Part shown: positions 1-8,454 of the stretch, one piece after another
Layout: the number at the start of each line of letters is the position of its first letter
Position numbering within the stretch: position 1 is the stretch's first letter
From: Halostella limicola
GTDB taxonomy: Archaea; Halobacteriota; Halobacteria; Halobacteriales; Natronoarchaeaceae
Length of the DNA stretch: 64,000 bases
Assembly: GCF_003675875.1 (NCBI RefSeq)
Contig: NZ_RCDI01000001.1
Span: forward strand, 868,001-932,000
Reading direction: 5' to 3'
The notes under the pieces: generated by a model
The model's database searches: none
Seen by the model: the letters and a program-made list of their open reading frames with translations, nothing else
Told to the model about the DNA's origin: nothing
Translations under genes and position numbers: made by a program

Positions 1-47
1 AGCGCCTCGATGAGCGCGTCCGCCGGCACGTCGTACAGCGTTGTCAT
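1..47 (-). CDS. rps19e: 30S ribosomal protein S19e, N-terminal fragment (cut by window edge)
   Basis: Only the first 15 codons lie inside the window; the peptide begins MTTLYDVPADALIEA. This matches the conserved start of haloarchaeal S19e, which typically reads M-[AT]-T-[LM]-Y-D-V-P and then an acidic helix. S19e is a small-subunit protein needed late in 30S assembly. It reads away from thiL, with a UPF0104 membrane protein gene between them. The identification rests on a very short stretch. Confidence 0.6.
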   Translation of the reverse strand, partial: MTTLYDVPADALIEA

Positions 48-86
48 GGACGTGCTTTCCCCCGCGCCGCATTTAAGACCATCGTA

Positions 87-1109
87 TTATCGCGCGCCCA
101 TCGCGCCGAACGCCGACGCCGCGCCCGCGCCGAGGACCGTCGAGAGCCAGTACGTCGACGCGCGGTGGATGACGACGGCGGCGCTGGCCGTCGACAGGCC
201 GATACCGGTCGTCGGAACGAGGAGGGCGGCGAGCACCGCCTCCACGCCGCCGAGGCCGCCGGGCAGGGGGGTGACGCCGGCGACGCTCCCCAGAGGGACG
301 GCTACCATCACCGCCCCGAACGACACTGTGAAGCCGAGCGCGTACAGCGAGAGCCACAGCGCGCACATCTGGGCGAACCACCCGAGCGCCGAGAATCCGA
401 GCGCGAACGCGAGCGTCCGGCGGTCGGACCCGACGCGCTCGATGGTGCCGAAGAAGCCCTCGATGCGACGCTCCAGGTCCGCTGCGGTCGGCGGCGACTT
501 CCGCGGGATCAGCTTCGTTATCCACCGGACGAACGGCGTCACGACGCGGACGGCCCCGCGCTCGACGCGGTAGCGGTGCTCCCAGCCGAGGTACGCGACG
601 ACCGGCAGGGCGACCGCGAGCGCGCCGACGGAGGCCGCGGCGTACTCCAGGCGGGCGCTGAACGTCACCTCCGTCGCCATGTAGGCGACCCCGAGCAGGG
701 CGAACCCGATGGAGGGAACGAAGTTCAGCGCGTCGACGCTCGCAATGGCCGCCAGCGACGTCTCGTACTCGCTGTCGGTCGCCCGCGAGATCAGCAGCGC
801 GGTGAACGGCTCGCCGCCGGCCTGCCCGAACGGCGTCACGTTGTTCGAGAACATCGCGCCCGTCCAGACGAGAAACGACCGGGGGACCGACAGCGGGATG
901 CCGAGGCCCCCGAGAACGGTCCGGAGCGCGAGCCCCCACGCGAGGAGCCACCCGAGCGCCGCGACGACGACGAGCGCGACGATATCCGGCCGGGCGCGCC
1001 CCAGGGCGGCGAGGATGTCCTCCACGCCGGCGACCCAGAACAGGCCCGCCAGGATGGCGAGCGCGCCCAGAAAACCGACGACCTTCGCTCGGGTGCTCCC
1101 GTCGACCAT
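87..1109 (-). CDS. UPF0104 / lysylphosphatidylglycerol synthase transmembrane (YbhN-like) membrane protein
   Basis: About 340 residues with some eight hydrophobic segments, so an integral membrane protein. Two family hallmarks are visible: TPFGQAGGEP near residues 92-101 and a later PLPGGLGGVEA block, both typical of the UPF0104 family, which shares its fold with the flippase domain of MprF. Related proteins move or modify lipids, but the substrate here is unknown. I chose the ATG at 1109; an in-frame GTG at 1118 would add three residues. It is oriented like rps19e and divergent from thiL. Confidence 0.85.
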   Translation of the reverse strand: MVDGSTRAKVVGFLGALAILAGLFWVAGVEDILAALGRARPDIVALVVVAALGWLLAWGLALRTVLGGLGIPLSVPRSFLVWTGAMFSNNVTPFGQAGGEPFTALLISRATDSEYETSLAAIASVDALNFVPSIGFALLGVAYMATEVTFSARLEYAAASVGALAVALPVVAYLGWEHRYRVERGAVRVVTPFVRWITKLIPRKSPPTAADLERRIEGFFGTIERVGSDRRTLAFALGFSALGWFAQMCALWLSLYALGFTVSFGAVMVAVPLGSVAGVTPLPGGLGGVEAVLAALLVPTTGIGLSTASAAVVIHRASTYWLSTVLGAGAASAFGAMGAR

Positions 1110-1222
1110 GCACACCACTGCGACGGTGAGGGAGTTGAAGCCACCGACTCGGCCGGAGCGCCGGCCGTCTCCCCCGCGCGCACACCGGACGGTTTTTCGG
1201 CCGTCACCGGAATGAAGGAGGT

Positions 1223-2098
1223 ATGGACGAACGGACGGCGCTGACGCTGCTCGGCGGCTCCGTCGAGGGGGCCGGCGACGACGCGGCCGTCGTCGGCGAC
1301 CGCGTGCTGACGACGGACATGCTCCACGAGCGGACGGACTTCCCCGACGGGACGACGCGGTACACCGCCGGCTGGCGGTCCGTCGGCGCGTCGCTGTCGG
1401 ACGTCGCGGCGATGGGCGCGGACGCAGCGGCAGCCGTCGCCGCCTACGCGGCTCCGGCGTTCGACCGGGAGGAACTGGAGGCGTTCGTCGACGGCGCGTC
1501 GGACGTCTGCGAGGCGGTCGGTGCCGAGTACGTCGGCGGCGACCTGGACGAGCACGACGAGTTCACCGTCGCCACGACCGCGCTCGGCGAGACGACCGAC
1601 CCGGTCCGCCGGAGCGGCGCGCGGCCGGGCGACCGGCTCTGCGTCACCGGCACGCTCGGGCGGAGCGGCGCGGCGCTGCGGCTGTTCCGGCGCGGCGACA
1701 GAGAGCGGGCGAACGAGCTGTTCCGGTTCGAACCGCGCGTCGCCGCCGGCCGCGCCGCAGCGCCGCACGCGACGGCGATGATGGACTCCAGCGACGGCCT
1801 CGCCCGCTCGGTTCACCAGCTCGCGGAGGCGAGCGACTGCGGGTTCGCAGTCGAGGGAGCGGCGGTCCCGATCGACGGCGCGGTCGACGACGTCGCGGCG
1901 GACGGCGAGGAGCGCCGCGAACTCGGACTCTTCTTCGGTGAGGACTTCGAACTGGTGTTCACCGTCCCGGACGAGAAACTGGACGCGGTTCGGGACGCCG
2001 CGCACGTCCCGGTCACCCCGGTCGGCACCGTCACCGACGAGAGCGTGACGCTGGACGGCGACCCGATGCCCGACCGCGGGTTCACCCACGGCGACTAG
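1223..2098 (+). CDS. thiL: thiamine-monophosphate kinase
   Basis: ThiL phosphorylates thiamine monophosphate to the active cofactor thiamine diphosphate using ATP; it belongs to the PurM/AIR-synthase fold. The 291-residue product shows the N-terminal GAGDDAAV motif (metal/ATP-binding aspartates), the TTDMLHERTDF block, SLSDVAAMGA and the MMDSSDGLA motif, all in the order expected for ThiL. An ATG preceded by GGAGGT-like sequence (aaggaggt just upstream) supports this start. Its stop overlaps the stop of the convergent protease gene in the shared sequence ctag. Confidence 0.93.
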   Translation: MDERTALTLLGGSVEGAGDDAAVVGDRVLTTDMLHERTDFPDGTTRYTAGWRSVGASLSDVAAMGADAAAAVAAYAAPAFDREELEAFVDGASDVCEAVGAEYVGGDLDEHDEFTVATTALGETTDPVRRSGARPGDRLCVTGTLGRSGAALRLFRRGDRERANELFRFEPRVAAGRAAAPHATAMMDSSDGLARSVHQLAEASDCGFAVEGAAVPIDGAVDDVAADGEERRELGLFFGEDFELVFTVPDEKLDAVRDAAHVPVTPVGTVTDESVTLDGDPMPDRGFTHGD

Positions 2099-3192
2099 GG
2101 GAAGACGATCGGGACCGGGGTGAAACAGAGCGCGCCGAGCACGAAGGTGAGCACGCCAAGCGCCGTCCGACGGGCGTCGAGCGACTCGTCCCGCACGGGC
2201 TTGGCCGGCCCGGCGAAGGCGATGGCCGACGAGAACAGCCCCCAGAACACCCACAGGAAGGTGGCGTTCCCGTCGACGTTCTGGACGTAGTGGAGGTAGC
2301 CGGCCATGCCGAACAGCACGGCGGGCACGAGCGCGGCGACGGTCTCCTGGCGCTCGCCGGCGATCGCGCGGACGATGTGGCCGCCGTCTAGCTGTCCGAC
2401 GGGGAGCAGGTTCAGGAACGTGACGAACATCCCGACCCACCCGCCGACGACGACGGGGTTTATCGACTGCCCGGCCGGGAACGACAGCGGCTGCCCGGTG
2501 AGCGCTGCGAGCAACTGCAGCATGGGCGGATAGCCCAGTTCGAACGGGAGCGCCCCCTCCGGGACGCTCACGGGGTCGAGGTAGAGGCCGACGGTCGTCA
2601 CGACGACGGTCGCCACCAGCCCCGCGAGCGGCCCCGCCGCGCCGATGTCGAACAGCGCCTTCCGGTCCGGCATCTGGCCGCGTATCTTGATCACCGCGCC
2701 CATCGTCCCGATGAGGTTCGGGAGCGGCAGGAAGTACGGGAGCGAGGCGTCGACGCCGTGGTAGCGGCTCATGACGTAGTGGCCGAGTTCGTGAACGCCG
2801 AGGACGCCCATCACGGCGGCCGTGAACGGCCAGGCGTGCAGGATCGTCCACGGGTCGGCCATCGGGTCGAGCCCGTACCACATCGTCCCGACGAACAGCG
2901 TCGAGCAGACGGTGGCGAACGCGAGGACGACGTTGGTCCAGGGGATCCCGTCGATGCCCTCGGAGACGGGTTCGGCCACGAGGACGTACTCGCCGGTCTG
3001 CTGGGCCAGTTGCACCTCGTAGCCGTCGTCGCGAAACTGGGGCCAGACGCGCTCTAACAGCGTGTCCGGGGGGACCAGTGGATCGCCGAAGTACAGCACG
3101 CGCTCGCCGTCGGTACGGACTTCGTAGACCCGAAAGGAAGCAGCAAACGAATCGACGGGGGGACCGGGTTCCGGGTCGTCGATCTCCGCCAT
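2095..3192 (-). CDS. site-2 protease family (M50) intramembrane zinc metalloprotease
   Basis: A 365-residue polytopic membrane protein. The HELGHY zinc-binding/catalytic motif and the downstream NLLPVGQLDGGHI motif (third zinc ligand, Asp) identify an M50 intramembrane protease, which cleaves transmembrane anchors to release regulators or remodel the membrane. The first 100 or so residues are soluble and acidic, with no PDZ domain recognisable. This is the first of two M50 genes in the window; the other (8455-10248) carries PDZ repeats, so they are not recent duplicates. Substrate unknown. Confidence 0.9.
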   Translation of the reverse strand: MAEIDDPEPGPPVDSFAASFRVYEVRTDGERVLYFGDPLVPPDTLLERVWPQFRDDGYEVQLAQQTGEYVLVAEPVSEGIDGIPWTNVVLAFATVCSTLFVGTMWYGLDPMADPWTILHAWPFTAAVMGVLGVHELGHYVMSRYHGVDASLPYFLPLPNLIGTMGAVIKIRGQMPDRKALFDIGAAGPLAGLVATVVVTTVGLYLDPVSVPEGALPFELGYPPMLQLLAALTGQPLSFPAGQSINPVVVGGWVGMFVTFLNLLPVGQLDGGHIVRAIAGERQETVAALVPAVLFGMAGYLHYVQNVDGNATFLWVFWGLFSSAIAFAGPAKPVRDESLDARRTALGVLTFVLGALCFTPVPIVFP

Positions 3193-3263
3193 TGGCGGTT
3201 ATACGGCGCGTAGCGCCATAAACCCACTGACGGCGGGACCGTGCGGGCGGGCGTAAGCGGGGA

Positions 3264-3518
3264 TTACGCCGGTTCGACGCGCCACGTCGTCGCGCTCGTG
3301 TACGACCACTTCTCGACCTCGAGGTCGGTCGCGGAGTCGCTCAGCTTCACCATGAGGGCCCCGATCTCCTTGGGGGAGAGCCCGACCTCGTCCGCGATGA
3401 ACTTGCTCTTGAAGTACAGCTCGCCGTCCTTGGCTTTCCGCCGGAGGAATCGCTTGAGACGGTCCTCTTTGCTTTCGGTCGAGCGGTCGTCGTTGGAGGG
3501 CTGCGTAGTTGCGCTCAT
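3264..3518 (-). CDS. small DUF7123-like winged-helix DNA-binding protein
   Basis: An 84-residue, charged protein with a Lys/Arg-rich N-terminal helix (KEDRLKRFLRRKAKDGE) followed by a helix-turn-helix-like stretch (FIADEVGLSPKEIGALM) and a short beta hairpin ending in TWRVEP. This is the layout of a small haloarchaeal HTH family (DUF7123 by my recollection), proposed to bind DNA. It has its own promoter with a clear TATA box about 40 bp upstream of the ATG. Targets cannot be inferred. Confidence 0.75.
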   Translation of the reverse strand: MSATTQPSNDDRSTESKEDRLKRFLRRKAKDGELYFKSKFIADEVGLSPKEIGALMVKLSDSATDLEVEKWSYTSATTWRVEPA

Positions 3519-3553
3519 CTGTTGTCGCCTCGCTCTTCCGTAACACCGGGGAT

Positions 3554-3564
3554 ATGTTATAAAG
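3554..3564 (-). promoter_or_regulatory. TATA box/BRE for the DUF7123-like gene
   Basis: Read on the minus strand, the sequence is CTTTATAACAT with a CC-rich flank upstream. It is a good match to a haloarchaeal TATA box and lies about 38-46 bp before the ATG at 3518, giving a predicted untranslated leader of roughly 15 nt. Confidence 0.55.
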
Positions 3565-3756
3565 GAAGGATGCTTCGGCCTTTTTTGAGCACTTTTAGCC
3601 CGATGCGGCGGTTTTTACCACGTTTCACTCCCCGGGACGAACGTTTCACGGCTCCTTCAAAACGCGCCAGACGTTTTATAGAGCGATCTAACGCTGTACA
3701 CTCCCCCGGAACAATACATAATATAGATATAATTAGGATTCCAATAGGAGTGCCGA

Positions 3757-4584
3757 TCAGCGCTCGTGAACCCAGAACTCGTCCTCGACCGTCACTTCCT
3801 TCTTGAAGATCGGGACCTCCTCCTTGAGCCGGTCGATGCCGTCCTCGACGGTGCGGAACGCCTCCTTTCGGTGGCCCGCGAGCACGACGACGAAGACGAT
3901 GTCCTCGCCGTACTCGATCACGCCGGTCCGGTGGTGCAGCAGCACCTCGTACACTCCCTCGCGCTCCTCCAGTTCGGCACGCAGCGCGTCGAGACGGTCC
4001 TCCGCGACGCCCTCGTACTTCTCGAACTCCAGTAGCTCGGTCGGCTCGTCGTCGTCGTGGTCCTTCGCGCGCACCCGCCCGGTGAACGTCGCGACGGCGC
4101 CGGCCTTCTCGGCATCCGGCGAGCGCTTCGCCCTCGCGACGAGCGACGACAGGGTCACGTGCGGGTCGACGTCCCGGAGCGCCTCCACGACCTCGTCGAG
4201 GTCCACGTCGCCCGCAGTGTCGCCGGTCGCCAGCGTCGGCCCGCGGTGCTCCCGGCCGCCGAGGACGACCTGCGGGAGGTCGGCGCGGCTGAACCCCTCG
4301 ACGACGGCGTAGTCGTGGTCGGGCGCAAGCTCGTCGAGCGTCTCGCCGAGCGACCGCGCGTCGCCCGTGGCGAACCAGTCGCCCTCGTCCGTGATCCCGT
4401 ACGTGCTCGCCGCGCCGGCGGCGCGGTGGCGCGCCGTGTCCTTCCCCTCCGCGTCCACGTCGGGCTCGTGGGTGAGGTGCTTGACCGTCGCGACCGTCGC
4501 GTCGCTCGCCAGCCGCTCCGTCAGCCGCTCGACCAGCGTGGTCTTCCCGCTGTCGGAGGGTCCGACGACGCCGAGTACCTTCAT
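3757..4584 (-). CDS. moaE: MobB-MoaE fusion: molybdopterin synthase large subunit with GTP-binding MobB domain
   Basis: A two-domain, 275-residue protein. The N-terminal half starts MKVLGVVGPSDSGKTTLVE, a Walker A P-loop of the MobB family (adaptor for molybdopterin guanine dinucleotide synthesis). The C-terminal half, from about residue 155, has the MoaE pattern: GAVATFTGRVR, LEFEKYEGVAE, LHHRTG, IPIFKKE and a terminal FWVHER. MoaE is the large subunit of molybdopterin synthase, which adds dithiolene sulfur to cPMP with MoaD. The start is the ATG before the P-loop; a longer upstream reading lacks conservation and was not used. Confidence 0.92.
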   Translation of the reverse strand: MKVLGVVGPSDSGKTTLVERLTERLASDATVATVKHLTHEPDVDAEGKDTARHRAAGAASTYGITDEGDWFATGDARSLGETLDELAPDHDYAVVEGFSRADLPQVVLGGREHRGPTLATGDTAGDVDLDEVVEALRDVDPHVTLSSLVARAKRSPDAEKAGAVATFTGRVRAKDHDDDEPTELLEFEKYEGVAEDRLDALRAELEEREGVYEVLLHHRTGVIEYGEDIVFVVVLAGHRKEAFRTVEDGIDRLKEEVPIFKKEVTVEDEFWVHER

Positions 4585-4627
4585 ACCGGGTCGTGGGTGC
4601 GCGCGGGGCTTGTAGCCTTCGCCCTCG

Positions 4628-5854
4628 TTACCGCCGCCGCGCGGCGAGAGCGAGCGAGGCTGCGACCGCAGCGAGGGCCGGAGCCGCGCCGAAGCCATCG
4701 AGTTCGCCCCCGCTCGTCTGCTCATCGCCGGACTCGCTCCCATCGTCCTCCACGCGGATCGTGACGGTCTGGCCGTTGACCGTGGCGTCGTAGATCCCGG
4801 ACGCCTCTATCGACCGCACGAACTCGACGGTCCGACGCTCGCCGGGGTCGAGGGTCACGTCCTCGGTCGCCACCCGCTCCCCGAACAGGCGGAGGGTGAC
4901 CGAGACGTCGTTCGTACTGTCGTCATCGTTCACGACCGTCGCTCGGATCGCGACCGGGTCGCCGCTCGTGACGTTGGTCCGGTTCGCCGTCACCTCGGTG
5001 ACGCCGACCGTCGCGCTCCCGTCGCCGTCCGTCGCGTTGGTCGCCGTTTCGGACGCGCTCGCGGCGGTCGTCCCGTCGTCGGTTCGCGTCTCGGTGTCGG
5101 TTTCGTCCCCGATCTCCGTATCTGTGCCGGCCGCGGACGTCGTTTCCTGTCCGCCCTGGGTCTCTCGACGATCGGCATCGGACCCGGTGTCGCTCTGCTC
5201 GTTCCCGTCGCCCGTGACGATGATCTGTTCAGTTCCGTTCCCGGTTTCATTCACGGTCGCGTTGGTGCTGTTCGAATCCCCTCCGTCGCTCTCGTTGTCC
5301 TGTAGGACGATCGAATCCTCGTTCCCGTCCGTTTCCGCTTCTTGCTCCGTCTGGAGGTCTCCCTCGTCGTCTCCTTCGCTCCCGCCGGTAATGACGACCT
5401 GCTCGTCGTCGGACGATTCGGTGTCGTTCGCCGTAGTCGTCGTCTCGTTGGTCCCGTTGTCGTCTTCATCGCTTTCGTCGATGACTATCGAGTCCTGATC
5501 GTCGTCTTCGCCGGACTCTGCCTCCTGATCTGCCCCCTCGTCCCCGTCGCTCTCGGTCGTCTCGGCTCCCGTTTCCGCCTCTCCGAGGATACCGTCGTCG
5601 GACTCGTTCTCCTCCTGCTCGTCGTCGTCATCCTCGGTTTCCTCCTCGTCGTCTTGGTCGGTCTCTTCATCCTGATCTGGCCCGTCGTCTCCGTCGGTGC
5701 CGTTGTCGTCGTCGTCGGCGTCGTCGTCCTGTAACCGGACGTCGACGGGGTCGCCGGTCGCGCTCCCGTCCGCGGCGACCGCTCCGGCCGAAGCGGCGAC
5801 GGTCGCGACCAGAAACAGCACGCAGGCGCACGCGAAGATCCTCGGTCGGTTCAT
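4628..5854 (-). CDS. secreted, extremely acidic surface protein with CARDB-like domain and PGF-CTERM-like tail
   Basis: A 408-residue protein. The N-terminus is a Sec signal peptide (MNRPRIFACACVLFLVATVA). Residues ~40-260 are almost pure Asp/Glu/Ser/Thr/Asn with many N-glycosylation sequons, broken by four short hydrophobic islands (DSIVID, EQVVITGG, DSIVLQD, EQIIVTGD). Residues ~275-370 look like one Ig-fold CARDB/NEW3-type domain. The C-terminus (LDGFGAAPALAAVAASLALAARRR without its first residues) has the Gly-Phe, hydrophobic, Arg-rich layout of archaeosortase-processed PGF-CTERM proteins, with DGF in place of PGF. It is probably a glycosylated, lipid-anchored S-layer-associated protein. 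The start at 5854 is chosen because the signal peptide begins there. Confidence 0.75.
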   Translation of the reverse strand: MNRPRIFACACVLFLVATVAASAGAVAADGSATGDPVDVRLQDDDADDDDNGTDGDDGPDQDEETDQDDEEETEDDDDEQEENESDDGILGEAETGAETTESDGDEGADQEAESGEDDDQDSIVIDESDEDDNGTNETTTTANDTESSDDEQVVITGGSEGDDEGDLQTEQEAETDGNEDSIVLQDNESDGGDSNSTNATVNETGNGTEQIIVTGDGNEQSDTGSDADRRETQGGQETTSAAGTDTEIGDETDTETRTDDGTTAASASETATNATDGDGSATVGVTEVTANRTNVTSGDPVAIRATVVNDDDSTNDVSVTLRLFGERVATEDVTLDPGERRTVEFVRSIEASGIYDATVNGQTVTIRVEDDGSESGDEQTSGGELDGFGAAPALAAVAASLALAARRR

Positions 5855-6041
5855 GTCGGTCGTCGGAACCACCGCACGAGAGCGGTATTGTTATGACGAG
5901 CCAAGGTCCCCGGACCGGCCGTTCAACGTCGGCTTTACCCTCCGGCGGGTTCGGAGCGAGCGCGATCCGGCGGCGAAACGCGGCGACAGTGCCGGGGAGT
6001 TGGCAACCCTTAAGAGCGCGACCGGGTTACTCGGCGGTAGC

Positions 6042-6761
6042 ATGAAAGTGGTCGTTTCTATCGGCGGGAGCGTGCTCGCGCCCGACCTCGGGTCCGAGCG
6101 GGTCAGCGAGCACGCCGCCGTCATCGAGGCGCTCGCCGACGAGGGTTGTTCGGTCGGCGCGGTCGTCGGCGGCGGCGGCGTCGCGCGCGAGTACATCGGG
6201 ACGGCGCGGGACCTCGGCGCGAACGAGATCGAACTCGACCAGATCGGCATCGACGTGACGCGTCTGAACGCGCGCCTGCTCATCGCGGCGCTCGGCGAGA
6301 ACGCCGTCCCCGCCCCCGCGGAGGACTACGAGCAGGCGGGCGAGGCGATGCGCCGCGGTGACGTCTGCGTCATGGGCGGCGTCACGCCGGCGCAGACGAC
6401 CGACGCCGTCAGCGCGGCGCTCGCGGAGTACGTCAACGCCGACCTGCTCGTCTACGCCACGAGCGTCCCCGGCGTGTTCAACGCCGACCCCAACGAGGAC
6501 GCCGACGCGCAGCGGTTCGACCGGCTCTCGGCCGGCGAACTCGTCGACGTGATCGCCGATCTGGACATGACCGCGGGCAGCTCCGCGCCGGTCGACCTGC
6601 TCGCCGCGAAGATCATCGAGCGCTCCGGCGTGCGCACCATCGTCCTCGACGGGACCGACCCGCAGCGGATCGCCGACGCCGTCCGGCACGGCGACCACGA
6701 CGGGACGGACGTCGTGCCCGAGAGCGCGGGCGACGAACCGACCTACTGGGCAGAGGGATGA
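6042..6761 (+). CDS. pyrH: UMP kinase (archaeal amino-acid-kinase type)
   Basis: UMP kinase makes UDP from UMP and ATP in pyrimidine nucleotide synthesis. The 239-residue protein begins MKVVVSIGGSVLAPDL and continues with AVVGGGGVAREYI, a DQIGIDVTRLNA block, GGVTPAQTTDAV and LVYATSVPGVFNADP, all diagnostic of archaeal PyrH in the amino-acid-kinase fold. The ATG at 6042 directly precedes the first beta strand; an upstream in-frame extension is not conserved. Its stop overlaps the lysS start by four bases, so the pair is probably one transcript. Confidence 0.95.
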   Translation: MKVVVSIGGSVLAPDLGSERVSEHAAVIEALADEGCSVGAVVGGGGVAREYIGTARDLGANEIELDQIGIDVTRLNARLLIAALGENAVPAPAEDYEQAGEAMRRGDVCVMGGVTPAQTTDAVSAALAEYVNADLLVYATSVPGVFNADPNEDADAQRFDRLSAGELVDVIADLDMTAGSSAPVDLLAAKIIERSGVRTIVLDGTDPQRIADAVRHGDHDGTDVVPESAGDEPTYWAEG

Positions 6762-8404
6762 CCGACGAGCGAGACCCGTACACCCTGCAGGACGGCGACC
6801 AGCGCCACGCCTTCTGGGCCGACGAGGTTGCGGACGCGGTCGAGGCCCGAGAGCCGGACGAGCCGGTCGTGATCAAGGGCGGCATCTCCCCCTCCGGCGT
6901 CCCGCACCTCGGCAACGTCAACGAGATCATGCGCGGCTACGTCGTCGCCGAGGTGCTCCGGGACCGCGGCCACGAGGTCCGACAGGTGTTCACCACCGAC
7001 GACCGCGACCCGCTCCGGAAGCTCCCGCGGACCCTCGCCGACCTCGACGGGAACCTCGTCGATCTGGGCGACGTCGACGCGGGCGCGCTCGGGCGCAACC
7101 TCGGCAAGCCGTACACGGACATCCCGGACCCCTTCGGCTGCTGTGACTCCTACGGCGACCACTTCTCGACGCTCATCGCGGAGAGCGCGGAGCTGCTCGG
7201 CGTGCCCCTCGACGTCGTCTCGAACACCGAGATGTACGCGGCCGGCGACTTCGACGACGCCGTCCGGCACGTCCTGGAGCACCGCGACGCCGCCCGCGAG
7301 GTGCTCGCGCCGTACCAGGACAAGGTCGGCGAGGACTACGTCCCGTTCAACCCCGTCTGCGAGAACTGCGGGAAGATCACCGAGACGGTGACCGCGGTCG
7401 ACGTGGAGTCCGGCACTGTCGAGTACGAGTGCACCGACATGGAGGCCGGCGACCGGTCCATCGAGGGCTGCGGCCACGAGGGCACCGCATCGTTCCGGGA
7501 GGGGAAGCTCCCGTGGCGCTTCGAGTGGCCCGCCCAGTGGCAGGTGCTCGGCGTCGACTTCGAGCCGTTCGGCAAGGACCACGCCGAGGGCTCGTGGCCG
7601 AGCGGCGAGGACGTCGCCCGCAACGTCTTCGAGTTCGAGCCGCCGGTGCCGATGGTGTACGAGTGGTTCACTCTGAACGGTGAGCCGTTCTCCTCCTCTG
7701 AGGGGAACGTGATCCTCGTCTCCGACGTGCTGGAGCTGCTCGAACCGGAGGTGCTCCGGTACTTCTTCACGAAGGACCCGAGCAAGGCCCGGGACTTCGA
7801 CGTCGAGCGCCTCGACCAGCTGGTCGACGAGTTCGACGCCTTCGAGGCGACGTACTTCGGCGAGGGGGACGCCGACGAGCGCGAGCGGGAGCTCGCGGAG
7901 CGCGCGTACCCCATCGCCGTCGGCGAGATCCGCGAGGACCGGATCCGCCTGCCGTACACCTTCGCGGCCGTCCTCGGCATGACCGACGACGAGGACCTGC
8001 GCGAGGAGATCGCCCGACGAGAGGGCCACATCCCGGACGACGCGCCGGGGTGGGCCGTGGAGGACGCCCTCGCCCGCGTCGAGCGCGCCCGCAACTGGGC
8101 GCGGCGCACGGACAACGAGTTCAACTACGAGCTGAAGCGGCAGGCGATCCCCGACGTGGACCTCGACGAGGACACCGCGGCCGCGCTCGACGAGCTCGCG
8201 AACTTCGTGGAGGGCGAGGACGACCCCGAGGCGATCCAGGGGGAGATCTACGAGACGGCGAAGCGCCACGACATCCCGGTCGGGGACTTCTTCTCGGTCG
8301 GCTACCGGCTGTTCTTCGACGAGGAACAGGGCCCGAAGCTCGGTCCCTTCCTCGCGAAGCTCGACCGGACCTTCGTGCTGGAACGGCTCCGGCGCGAGGG
8401 GTGA
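6758..8404 (+). CDS. lysS: lysyl-tRNA synthetase, class I
   Basis: Class I LysRS charges tRNA-Lys; this form is typical of archaea. The 548-residue protein carries the HIGH-like motif PSGVPHLGN (about residues 45-53) and the KMSKS equivalent FSSSEGN (about 311-317). It also has a four-Cys zinc-ribbon region (VCENCGK and the later EGCGHEG), as expected in the class I enzyme. It starts inside the last codons of pyrH (ATGA overlap), so the two are translationally coupled. Confidence 0.96.
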   Translation: MTDERDPYTLQDGDQRHAFWADEVADAVEAREPDEPVVIKGGISPSGVPHLGNVNEIMRGYVVAEVLRDRGHEVRQVFTTDDRDPLRKLPRTLADLDGNLVDLGDVDAGALGRNLGKPYTDIPDPFGCCDSYGDHFSTLIAESAELLGVPLDVVSNTEMYAAGDFDDAVRHVLEHRDAAREVLAPYQDKVGEDYVPFNPVCENCGKITETVTAVDVESGTVEYECTDMEAGDRSIEGCGHEGTASFREGKLPWRFEWPAQWQVLGVDFEPFGKDHAEGSWPSGEDVARNVFEFEPPVPMVYEWFTLNGEPFSSSEGNVILVSDVLELLEPEVLRYFFTKDPSKARDFDVERLDQLVDEFDAFEATYFGEGDADERERELAERAYPIAVGEIREDRIRLPYTFAAVLGMTDDEDLREEIARREGHIPDDAPGWAVEDALARVERARNWARRTDNEFNYELKRQAIPDVDLDEDTAAALDELANFVEGEDDPEAIQGEIYETAKRHDIPVGDFFSVGYRLFFDEEQGPKLGPFLAKLDRTFVLERLRREG

Positions 8405-8454
8405 CGACGGACGGAACCAAACCCATTTGACCGGCCCGCCCCGAGGGTGCACCA

